Positions 1-5,253 of a stretch of DNA of 6,255 nt are shown here, piece by piece. The first letter of the stretch is position 1. Each line of letters starts with the position of its first letter. Below the pieces are notes generated by a model. It worked only from the letters and a program-made list of their open reading frames with translations, was not told the DNA's origin and did not search any database. The DNA is from Candidatus Arcanibacter lacustris (GTDB lineage Bacteria; Pseudomonadota; Alphaproteobacteria; Rickettsiales; Arcanibacteraceae). A program made the position numbers and the translations under genes. The stretch covers positions 1 through 6,255 of the forward strand of contig JYHA01000025.1 in NCBI GenBank assembly GCA_000970895.1, in the 5' to 3' direction.

Positions 1-478
1 CATCATTGATATTTTTGATAGCAACCTTACCTAAGATTTTAGGTTCATCTTTTATAACTGGTTCTTTAGGAGCAGGCTTTGCCTTTTTAACTTCTGGTTT
101 TTTAACGACTGGCTCTTCTTTAGCTTTTGGCTTTAATTCTTCGATCTGTCTTGCATTTTGCTTTTCTAAAATTTCAGATAATAACTGCTGTTGTTTCTTG
201 CTTTCATATTGAAGTTGTTCAATATTTCCGTTAAGAACTCTCATTTTTTCTTCAATATTACCAACTCTTGCGTCAATTTCAGCTACATTTCCACCAGATC
301 TTACAACAGGACTTGAACCATCAGATGGCTTTTCTCTATAAAATTGTCTTTGCAACGATACTAAATCTCTTTCCATTCTCTCGAGTCGATCAATAATTCT
401 TGATCCAGAATCAATCTCAGCAAAGCTAGATACCTGATTAATAACCATTAACAAAGCCAACATCAATATTCTTATCAT
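1..478 (-). CDS. cpoB: Tol-Pal accessory protein CpoB/YbgF, N-terminal part (cut by window edge)
   Basis: This reading frame starts at 478 and stays open to the left edge, giving 159 residues of the N-terminal half. Residues 1-20 form a signal peptide (MIRILMLALLMV core, cleavage after SSFA). The mature part opens with a heptad-like segment (RIIDRLERMERDLVSLQRQF, about 27-46) and continues with a second Gln/Glu-rich helix at about 70-115, as in the trimerising coiled coil of the family. From about residue 115 comes a Lys/Pro/Glu-rich linker. The TPR domain expected in CpoB would lie outside the window. In E. coli, CpoB is periplasmic, binds TolA and tunes PBP1B and outer-membrane constriction at division. 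The gene follows tolB and pal in the usual order, 146 bp after pal. A weak AGAG ribosome site precedes the ATG. The long charged linker could suggest a TolA-like protein, but coiled coil, signal peptide and position favour CpoB. Confidence 0.85.
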   Translation of the reverse strand, partial: MIRILMLALLMVINQVSSFAEIDSGSRIIDRLERMERDLVSLQRQFYREKPSDGSSPVVRSGGNVAEIDARVGNIEEKMRVLNGNIEQLQYESKKQQQLLSEILEKQNARQIEELKPKAKEEPVVKKPEVKKAKPAPKEPVIKDEPKILGKVAIKNIND

Positions 479-513
479 TTGTTTCTCTAATATAAGTTAG
501 GTAATAACGCCAA

Positions 514-532
514 TAGCCCCTAAAAGGGGCTA
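514..532. repeat. GC-rich perfect hairpin in the cpoB leader
   Basis: TAGCCCCT and AGGGGCTA form a perfect 8-bp stem around a 3-nt AAA loop. It stands 35 bp upstream of the cpoB ATG, in an otherwise very AT-rich spacer. On the minus strand it is followed by TTGGCG rather than a run of T, so it is not a classical terminator; it may instead be an mRNA processing or stability structure, or an attenuator. The function is inferred from position only. Confidence 0.6.
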
Positions 533-541
533 ATAACTAAT

Positions 542-571
542 AATATAGATATGAGATTATCAATCTATATT
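542..571. repeat. AT-rich inverted repeat between pal and cpoB
   Basis: AATATAGAT (542-550) and ATCTATATT (563-571) are exact reverse complements, separated by 12 nt. The loop region contains a smaller competing hairpin, AGATT (554-558) with AATCT (562-566). It could be a protein-binding operator or a weak RNA structure in the cpoB leader. In such AT-rich sequence, chance is a real alternative. Confidence 0.4.
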
Positions 572-584
572 TAATATATAAACA

Positions 585-607
585 CAGAAAACCCCTTTTA
601 AAAGAGG
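585..607 (-). terminator. Candidate pal terminator or attenuator
   Basis: Eighteen bases beyond the pal stop codon, the minus strand reads CCTCTTTTAAAAGGGG followed by TTTTCT. This gives a short stem (C-G, C-G, U-G wobble, C-G, plus possible inner U-A pairs) and then a short T run. The stem is weak and the T run short, so it is more likely a partial terminator that lets some transcripts continue into cpoB. Confidence 0.4.
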
Positions 608-624
608 CTTCCTATATTTTTCTA

Positions 625-1089
625 CTACTCGTTTACAACAGTAACAGATCTACGATTTTGTCTCCAAGCATCTTCATCATGCTCAGGAACTGCTGGTTGT
701 TCTTTACCTTCTGAATGAGCTTTCAATCTTGAAGCATCAATACCAGAATTTACTAAGAATTCTTTAGCAGCATTAGCACGACGTTCGCCAAGAGCTAAGT
801 TATACTCAACAGTACCACGCTCATCGCAATGACCATGTACAATAGCAGTAACAGAAGGATTAGCTTCTAACCACTTAGCTTGCAAAGCAAGAGTTGCTTG
901 TGCTTCTGAATTTAAAGAAGAAGAATCAAATTCAAATAAAACACGGTCTCCTGCATTAGCAGCTAAATCACCTTGTGATCCAGCAGCATAAGCACCGCCT
1001 GCAGCAGAACCAGCTGTATCTACAGGTTTAGTTTGACAAGCGCTTAAAAAGCCTAGCGCTACAACAATAGCAACAAAATTACGTAACAT
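625..1089 (-). CDS. pal: Peptidoglycan-associated lipoprotein Pal
   Basis: Pal anchors the outer membrane to peptidoglycan and is the outer-membrane partner of TolB in the Tol-Pal machine used in cell constriction. The 154-residue product has a lipoprotein signal peptide ending in the lipobox L15-S16-A17-C18, so Cys18 should be lipidated. A Gly/Ala/Ser linker follows, and then an OmpA-like domain at about 48-152. Its hallmarks are the beta segment RVLFEFDSSSL, the peptidoglycan-binding stretch GHCDERGTVEYN, the helix LGERRANAAKEFL, and the C-terminal NRRSVTVV. Length and motif order are normal for Pal. A good GGAG ribosome site (1097-1100) lies 7 nt before the ATG. The gene sits 123 bp after tolB and has its own predicted promoter, so it can be expressed apart from tolB. 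Confidence 0.97.
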   Translation of the reverse strand: MLRNFVAIVVALGFLSACQTKPVDTAGSAAGGAYAAGSQGDLAANAGDRVLFEFDSSSLNSEAQATLALQAKWLEANPSVTAIVHGHCDERGTVEYNLALGERRANAAKEFLVNSGIDASRLKAHSEGKEQPAVPEHDEDAWRQNRRSVTVVNE

Positions 1090-1170
1090 TTAGTTTCTCC
1101 ATTTTGGATTAAGTTATTATCTAATTTAAATACTAGTGTATTTTAAAAACTATTCAATACATCTTTTATC

Positions 1171-1199
1171 ATTATAGGTCAATAAAAATAGATTATCAA
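1171..1199 (-). promoter_or_regulatory. Sigma-70 type promoter for pal
   Basis: On the minus strand, TTGATA (1199-1194, five of six matches to TTGACA) is followed after exactly 17 nt by a perfect TATAAT (1176-1171). Transcription would begin near 1164, leaving a leader of about 75 nt before the pal ATG. It lies wholly in the tolB-pal spacer, and is the best promoter match I found by eye in the window. Confidence 0.65.
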
Positions 1200-1212
1200 A
1201 TGGTTTATATTG

Positions 1213-2553
1213 CTAATCCCCAAGCAATGGCGACCAATCGGCATAGGACGCATCTACAGGAGTTACTATCTCGCGCTCATTAAAACCAGTAACATCAATG
1301 GAATAAAGCTTAGACATACCAGAAAATTCACCATAAGTACGCTCTCCTCTAGTAAAAATGATTACTCGGCCATTTGGCGACCAAGCCGGCCCCTCTACTA
1401 AAAATCCTTGAGCTAAAATCCTCTCTCCCTTGCCGTCAGGCCGCATAACTCCAATATAGAAGCCCGCTCCACGCACCTGTTTAGTGAAGGCTATATAATC
1501 GTTGCGCGGAGACCACACTGGTGTAGAATATATTCCTGAACCAAAGCTAATTCTGTTAACATTACTACCATCCGCATCCATTACATATAATTGTGGAGAC
1601 CCGCCTCGATCAGAAGTAAAGGCAATTTTACTACCATCAGGCGAATAACAAGGAGAAACATCAAGCCCTGAATCTCTAGTTAACTTCTTTCTCACGCCAG
1701 TTGCTAAATCCATTAAAATTATATCTGTATTGCCTTTTTCAGCAACGGACATTACAACCTTATCTCCGGCAGGGTTAAATCTAGGAGCAAAACTCATACC
1801 AGAAAAGCTACCCAATTCTTTTTCCTTTCCAGTACCATGAACATCCCTAATAAAAACTCTAGCTGGTCTTTTTTCACCCTTTCTTGGGAATGACAGATAT
1901 AGAATTTTCTGCCCATCTGGAGAAAATCTAGGAGTTAGAGCCCTATTTTGTCCGTCTGTTAAGAATTTATGATTCTCACCATCATGATCCATAATAGCCA
2001 ACTTCTTAATCCGTTTGAGCGATGGTCCACTTTCCGAAATATAGGCAATACGCGTATCAAAATAACCAGTATCACCAGTTAATCTATGATAAATTTGATC
2101 AGATATTTTATGAGCAGCCCTTCTCCAGGATTTTTTATTTAATTCATATCCCTTGCCTGCTATTGATTTTTCAGAATATGGGTCCCATAATTGAAAGATA
2201 ATTTCAACATTATCCCCAGATGACTTAATTTTTCCTGTAACCAGTGATGTAGCATTGATTTGCCTCCAAACAATAAAATTTGGCGCCAAAGTATGAGGAG
2301 TAATTTGTTCAATAAATGCAGCTTTATCAATAGGTCTAAATAAACCAGAGCTACTCAAATCAGATTCTATAACCCTGGCTATTTCCTGTCCTAATTCTTG
2401 AGAATCCTCATCCTCACCTACAAAACTAACCACAGCTATAGGTAGAGCTTCTCTCGAACCTTTATTAATATCAATGGTAGTAATAGCAAAAGATTGTTGG
2501 GAAAATAAAATCACCAATCCCATGATTATATTATTAAAAAAGCCTATTTTCAT
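1213..2553 (-). CDS. tolB: Tol-Pal periplasmic propeller protein TolB
   Basis: TolB is the periplasmic shuttle of the Tol-Pal system: its N-terminal tail binds TolA and its propeller binds Pal. The 446-residue product has a signal peptide (1-23, cleavage after QQSFA). The N-terminal alpha/beta domain covers about 24-165 and contains the typical LPIAVVSF strand and SSGLFRPID. The beta-propeller covers about 170-446 and contains PD40-type blades: LTPRFSPDGQKILYLS, APRFNPAGDKVVMS, VSPCYSPDGSKIAFTSDRGG, TPVWSPRNDYIAFT and GPAWSPNGRVIIFT. The size is close to the usual 430 residues. The start is supported by AGAGG at 2562-2566, 8 nt upstream of the ATG. No tolQ, tolR or tolA precedes it; a gene on the other strand begins 185 bp away. 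No frameshift or missing blade is apparent. Confidence 0.97.
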   Translation of the reverse strand: MKIGFFNNIIMGLVILFSQQSFAITTIDINKGSREALPIAVVSFVGEDEDSQELGQEIARVIESDLSSSGLFRPIDKAAFIEQITPHTLAPNFIVWRQINATSLVTGKIKSSGDNVEIIFQLWDPYSEKSIAGKGYELNKKSWRRAAHKISDQIYHRLTGDTGYFDTRIAYISESGPSLKRIKKLAIMDHDGENHKFLTDGQNRALTPRFSPDGQKILYLSFPRKGEKRPARVFIRDVHGTGKEKELGSFSGMSFAPRFNPAGDKVVMSVAEKGNTDIILMDLATGVRKKLTRDSGLDVSPCYSPDGSKIAFTSDRGGSPQLYVMDADGSNVNRISFGSGIYSTPVWSPRNDYIAFTKQVRGAGFYIGVMRPDGKGERILAQGFLVEGPAWSPNGRVIIFTRGERTYGEFSGMSKLYSIDVTGFNEREIVTPVDASYADWSPLLGD

Positions 2554-2591
2554 ATTGTTAACCTCTTAGAAATTATTTTAAAAAATATTCT

Positions 2592-2619
2592 AGTATAAAG
2601 CTCATGACAAAACCAGCAA
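2592..2619 (-). promoter_or_regulatory. Possible tolB promoter
   Basis: The minus strand has TATACT (2597-2592), five of six matches to the -10 consensus, with TTGCTG (2619-2614) 16 nt upstream as a poor -35. It sits 38 bp before the tolB ATG. In such AT-rich DNA the -10 match alone carries little weight. Confidence 0.35.
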
Positions 2620-2665
2620 AATATCTTTTTTTAAACATTGTTTCAAAATAATTTTTTTAAAATTT

Positions 2666-2681
2666 ATCGTTTTTTAACGAT
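2666..2681. repeat. ATCGTT/AACGAT palindrome in the divergent spacer
   Basis: ATCGTT (2666-2671) and AACGAT (2676-2681) are perfect complements around a TTTT loop. The right arm overlaps the likely -35 of the plus-strand gene at 2739, so the site could be an operator for that gene or for tolB. This role is inferred from position only. Confidence 0.4.
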
Positions 2682-2700
2682 TATTGTAATATTATATAAT
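2674..2700 (+). promoter_or_regulatory. Promoter for the small membrane protein gene
   Basis: A perfect TATAAT at 2695-2700 lies 38 bp before the ATG at 2739. A TTAACG (2674-2679, four of six -35 matches) lies 15 nt upstream, which is short spacing. The orientation fits the small plus-strand gene. Confidence 0.4.
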
Positions 2701-2738
2701 AGTGAATTAGTTAAAAAAACAGATAAAATAGGTTGAAC

Positions 2739-2918
2739 ATGGAAATATTTAAAGATATTGCAGATGATCAAAATTATTGGGATACTTTAGGAGCTTTCAC
2801 AATAATAACAACTATAGTTACTTTAACAGCCGCATCTATATATTTATGTTACAACTCAGAAGCCTCATTATACGGCATTGATAATCAATGTTTTGGCTCA
2901 CAGCACATTCTAATGTAA
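2739..2918 (+). CDS. Small single-span membrane protein, unknown function
   Basis: I do not recognise this 59-residue protein. It has an acidic N-terminus (MEIFKDIADDQNYWDTLG), one hydrophobic span at about 18-40 (AFTIITTIVTLTAASIYLCY), then a short tail with one more cysteine (DNQCFGS). A further in-frame TTG lies at 2733, but the ATG at 2739 is preferred because AGG at 2730-2732 sits 6 nt before it. A TATAAT box upstream supports transcription. It is divergent from tolB and 122 bp before the PAS gene; no terminator is evident between them. The short length, lack of known motifs and AT-rich setting mean it could be a chance frame, but start signals and a clear membrane span together favour a real gene. 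Confidence 0.5.
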   Translation: MEIFKDIADDQNYWDTLGAFTIITTIVTLTAASIYLCYNSEASLYGIDNQCFGSQHILM

Positions 2919-3040
2919 TTTCAAAAAAATTTATAATACTTAGCGGATTTATAAATATATTAATAGTTTATTTACGATATAGGTTTATACTGTATTTAAT
3001 CAGTCATAAATATAAGTTATTTTAATTGAAGGTACTAGCC

Positions 3041-3499
3041 ATGATGGACAAAAGACTTAGCAACAATCTTCTAACTTACTGGAACAAGATCAAAGAAAAC
3101 CAAGATATGATGCCTCACATTGATTCTCTTGATGTTAAATACCCACTTATTAACGAAATATGGAATAAATGTCTACTAGCTACCATAACCGACCTTACTA
3201 GCATGACATTAAAATACGAGTATATTGGTACGGAAATTATAGAATTATTCGGTAATAATTGTGATACTATTTCTAAAGACAGATCAAATTTATCCTACAA
3301 TCCTATGACAAAGATTTTAGGCAAAACCAGAGCTATCAATTTTATAAAAAAACCCAGAGCAATTACAGATAACGGCACCTACGAATTAATGGATGGAAAA
3401 ATCATAAAATATCGCTCTTGTTTATTACCTTTTGGCAAAAATAACGAGTTAGACCACTTGGTAATTGGCATTACCTGGAAACTCTCTACATACGAGTGA
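3041..3499 (+). CDS. PAS_5-like sensory domain protein
   Basis: The 152-residue soluble protein resembles the PAS_5 family (PF07310), a stand-alone PAS-like domain frequent in Alphaproteobacteria whose role is mostly unknown. The pattern of that family is visible: an N-terminal helix with L..YW (LLTYWNKIKEN, 10-20), MMPHIDSLD with the family's M-P...D spacing, then a strand with YEYIGTEIIELFG (59-71), matching the usual YRxxGT...xFG core. The later region includes ITDNGTYELMDGK and a closing strand LVIGITWKL. No output domain such as a kinase, GGDEF or helix-turn-helix follows, so it is a sensor without a visible effector. ATG at 3041 is chosen because GAAGG at 3028-3032 is 8 nt upstream; a TTG at 3026 is less likely. 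Its stop codon adjoins a palindromic element that may have inserted at the gene end. Confidence 0.72.
   Translation: MMDKRLSNNLLTYWNKIKENQDMMPHIDSLDVKYPLINEIWNKCLLATITDLTSMTLKYEYIGTEIIELFGNNCDTISKDRSNLSYNPMTKILGKTRAINFIKKPRAITDNGTYELMDGKIIKYRSCLLPFGKNNELDHLVIGITWKLSTYE
3199..3213 (+). repeat. 15-bp motif shared with the downstream spacer
   Basis: TAGCATGACATTAAA occurs here inside the PAS gene, coding for part of TSMTLK, and again exactly at 3620-3634, just past the right inverted repeat of the neighbouring element. The similarity continues weakly for about 12 more bases. It may be a remnant of a duplicated gene fragment, or chance. Confidence 0.4.
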
Positions 3500-3501
3500 T
3501 A

Positions 3502-3622
3502 CCAAACGCCACTTTGATTGCCACGTCGTCAAACTACGTACTCGTCGTCGGTCATGTACTAAAGTGTACACCCCCTCCTCCTCACCTTGCTTTCCTAGCG
3601 TTCAATCTAAAGTGACGATTAG
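3502..3622. repeat. Palindromic repeat element 1 (imperfect terminal inverted repeats)
   Basis: This roughly 121-bp unit is bounded by CCAAACGCCACTTTGATTG (3502-3520) and its imperfect reverse complement at 3603-3622, with 16 matches, three substitutions and one extra base. The interior is clearly richer in GC than its surroundings and contains repeated CGTCGTC, a TGTAC...GTACA hairpin (about 3554-3569) and a C/T-rich tract (CCCCCTCCTCCTCACC). No gene of known family is inside. It starts 3 bp after the PAS stop codon. Rickettsia genomes are known to carry short palindromic elements that spread and even enter genes; the size, ends and GC jump here fit such an element, possibly a non-autonomous MITE. 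Membership of a named family is not something I can confirm. One frame stays open across it (3496-3615, GTG to TGA). Confidence 0.65.
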
Positions 3623-3634
3623 CATGACATTAAA
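3620..3634 (+). repeat. Second copy of the 15-bp motif
   Basis: This is an exact copy of TAGCATGACATTAAA at 3199-3213. It overlaps the last bases of the right inverted repeat of element 1 and runs into the AT-rich flank. It is out of any evident gene. Confidence 0.4.
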
Positions 3635-3674
3635 TTAAGAGCAAGAATTGAGTTATTTATTACAAAATACTGCC

Positions 3675-3697
3675 TACATTAATAATCTATTAATGTA
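3675..3697. repeat. Perfect 10-bp palindrome before the LamG-like gene
   Basis: TACATTAATA and TATTAATGTA are exact reverse complements around a 3-nt ATC loop. No T run follows on either strand close enough for a normal terminator. It lies 78 bp before the downstream ATG, so an operator for that gene is possible, as is a weak bidirectional transcript end for the PAS gene. The bases 3636-3675 and 3698-3760 hold nothing else I can support. Confidence 0.55.
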
Positions 3698-3775
3698 TAG
3701 CCCTTTATTATCAACTGCAAATAATTGTGCTATGAAATGTTATTTGCTCATAAAATAGTTTAATGGAGAATGCTA

Positions 3776-4888
3776 ATGAAAATTGTTAAAAACATCATTA
3801 TGTTGATAGTTTTTTTATATATGAATAATCTTTATGCCAGAGATTGTCCAGGAGATATGATTCTTTGGCAAGCACCAGGCTCTGATTCTAGTGACTGTGT
3901 TTGCCCTTCTGGTTATAAATCATCAGCAGCTCTATCAACTTCTAACTTGAATGCTTGTGGTCTTTCCGCAGGGACAACAACAGCAGCTACTACCATTGGT
4001 AATTGCGTAAAAGTAAGCAGCTCAGGCTCTTCTGGTTGTTGCTCACCAAGTATGATTAGTGGTTTAAGTGGTTGGTGGGATGGTTTAGATATTTATAATA
4101 ATGGAACCGCAATGGTTTCTGGATACGCGAGTAACGGCACAACTTGGTACGATAAATCAGGTAATGCCCATAATGCAGGAACTGCTGTACCTGGCTTTTC
4201 CACAAATCTTTATGGAAAAACACCGGTAGGTTATACTGGCATATATTTACCATATTATGTTGGTCGCTTTATTTCTGGCACAAACGCCCAAGGATTTAAT
4301 GCTAGCTTTTTATTATCAACAACAGGCTTTACTTTATTTGTTGTTGATCAAACTTTAGCAAATGGCGCGCAAAATAATTATGGACGAGGTAATTTTGGTC
4401 AATTTGGCATTGCATCAACCGATACGAACTGCTATTTTGACTTTCAAGAAAGCCCTACTTCCGGAGTTAATACGGTATTTATAGATGATAACGGCGCCAA
4501 TACACTTTTTATGACCGATAGTACTTATACACAAAACCAACCTTTTGTTCTCAAAATTCATACTAACGATAGCACAAACGCCTCTAGTGGTAGAACATTT
4601 AGTGCATATACTGGATCAGGATCAACGCCTACCCAAGTATTATCTACGACCTCATCCGCACAATCCTTATGTTATTCTGGTTGTAGTAGCAACTGCAGCA
4701 CATTAAATGGATACATAGGAGCAGCTGTAGATAATAATCGAGGTACCACACAGAATAATGGTTATATTGCAGAAATATTGCTCTATAGCCGCGTACTAAG
4801 CTCAGCAGAAATAACTGCTGTAAAAGGTTATTTATGGAACAAATGGTTTAATTCTGGCAGCTCATGTTATTTAAATATTCTACATTGA
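3776..4888 (+). CDS. Secreted cysteine-rich LamG-like (concanavalin-type) protein
   Basis: The 370-residue product has a clear signal peptide (1-21, cleavage after NNLYA), so it is exported. A Cys-rich N-terminal region follows (24-95) with C24, C41, C43, C61, C77, C88 and C89, including DCVCPSGY, which recalls short EGF-like or TNFR-like disulfide modules. From about 96 to 357 it reads as a LamG-like jelly-roll: it opens with LSGWWDGLD and TTWYDKSGNAHNAG, and ends with YIAEILLYSRVLSSAEITAVKGYL plus NKW, the usual closing pattern of these lectin-like domains. Five more cysteines lie later, making twelve in all. Asn, Ser, Thr and Gly dominate the rest. Such folds bind sugars or surfaces, so a surface or secreted adhesin is plausible but unproven. 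ATG at 3776 is chosen because GGAGA (3765-3769) is 6 nt upstream; it directly abuts the other ATG at 3770. Confidence 0.75.
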   Translation: MKIVKNIIMLIVFLYMNNLYARDCPGDMILWQAPGSDSSDCVCPSGYKSSAALSTSNLNACGLSAGTTTAATTIGNCVKVSSSGSSGCCSPSMISGLSGWWDGLDIYNNGTAMVSGYASNGTTWYDKSGNAHNAGTAVPGFSTNLYGKTPVGYTGIYLPYYVGRFISGTNAQGFNASFLLSTTGFTLFVVDQTLANGAQNNYGRGNFGQFGIASTDTNCYFDFQESPTSGVNTVFIDDNGANTLFMTDSTYTQNQPFVLKIHTNDSTNASSGRTFSAYTGSGSTPTQVLSTTSSAQSLCYSGCSSNCSTLNGYIGAAVDNNRGTTQNNGYIAEILLYSRVLSSAEITAVKGYLWNKWFNSGSSCYLNILH

Positions 4889-4941
4889 TTTATACGAAAG
4901 TCCTTGTTTCTATCAATTCTAAGACATACCCCAGTTCAGGA

Positions 4942-5001
4942 TATGGTACTTCACCTTAAATTGGATGCTTTTCCTACCCCAATTCAAGGCGAAATACTAT
5001 A
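4942..5001. repeat. 23-bp hairpin nested in element 2
   Basis: The arms 4942-4964 and 4979-5001 match at 19 of 23 positions around a 14-nt loop, and every mismatch is a transition. In an RNA read from the minus strand three of the four become G-U pairs, leaving one true mismatch; read from the plus strand three are A-C mismatches. This asymmetry mildly favours an RNA structure made from the minus strand, though simple mutation bias could also cause it. Confidence 0.6.
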
Positions 5002-5004
5002 ACA

Positions 5005-5030
5005 ATAGAGGATCCTCATAGAGGATCTTC
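5005..5030 (+). repeat. 13-bp tandem duplication
   Basis: ATAGAGGATCCTC (5005-5017) is followed directly by ATAGAGGATCTTC (5018-5030), identical at 12 of 13 bases. The first unit contains the perfect palindrome GAGGATCCTC (5008-5017), altered to GAGGATCTTC in the second. It probably arose by slippage or by paired stem arms inside element 2. Confidence 0.7.
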
Positions 5031-5047
5031 ATCTCAAGGCACGCGAT

Positions 5048-5070
5048 ATTTATCTTTTAAAAAGATAAAT
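5048..5070. repeat. 10-bp AT-rich hairpin in element 2
   Basis: ATTTATCTTT (5048-5057) and AAAGATAAAT (5061-5070) are perfect complements around a TAA loop. No T run follows on the plus strand, so it is not a clear terminator for the upstream gene. Confidence 0.55.
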
Positions 5071-5208
5071 TGAAGGATGACGTATCTCTCTTATCCCGAA
5101 CTGGGATCTATTTCTTACCCACAACTCTCATAATCTAATATTTTCCTCTTACAACAGAAATCTTATTTGGTTAATATGTTAATTAACTAATATTTAATAT
5201 ATTATTAC

Positions 5209-5214
5209 TATAAT
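5209..5214 (+). promoter_or_regulatory. -10 box for the small Ala-rich gene
   Basis: A perfect TATAAT stands 39 bp before the ATG at 5254. No good -35 is seen; CTAATA at 5187-5192 has correct 16-nt spacing but matches only three of six bases. The 5191-5214 stretch is almost pure A/T, so chance is possible. Confidence 0.35.
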
Positions 5215-5253
5215 AGGAATAATTAAGGAAAATATTTAATCACGAGGTATAAA

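Larger units (their letters stand above)
4928..5107. repeat. Palindromic repeat element 2 with nested hairpins
   Basis: In the 365-bp gene-free spacer 4889-5253, this stretch is bounded by ACCCCAGTTCAGGATA (4928-4943) and TATCCCGAACTGGGAT (5092-5107), which pair at 14 of 16 positions. Inside lie a 23-bp hairpin, a 13-bp tandem repeat and a 10-bp hairpin, listed separately. The left-end motif TACCCCAGTTCAGG is partly repeated directly as TACCCCAATTCAAGG (4975-4989). The right end, with ATCCC-GAACT-GGGAT, resembles as I recall the dispersed palindromes of Rickettsiales genomes; that link is unconfirmed. No open frame of note is inside. The remaining flanks, 4889-4927 and 5108-5190, show nothing I can name. 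Confidence 0.6.

Noticed and set aside
6..212. Plus-strand open frame of 68 codons at the left end
   Set aside because: It is the antisense of cpoB, which shows a signal peptide, coiled coil and charged linker on the minus strand.
1210..1401. Plus-strand open frame of 63 codons
   Set aside because: It lies antisense within the well-supported tolB gene and has no ribosome site or family match.
2964..2998. Promoter for the PAS gene
   Set aside because: TATACT at 2986-2991 and TTTACG at 2971-2976 exist, but neither has a partner box at good spacing.
3496..3625. CRISPR array or tRNA-like structure in the GC-rich spacer
   Set aside because: There are no regularly spaced repeats, and no cloverleaf or T-loop consensus; the inverted ends fit a palindromic element better.
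4056..4253. Minus-strand open frame of 65 codons
   Set aside because: It is antisense to the LamG-like gene, whose motifs are clear at this place.
4889..5253. Insertion sequence with transposase
   Set aside because: Inverted repeats are present, but no open frame of useful length lies between them, so only a non-autonomous element can be claimed.
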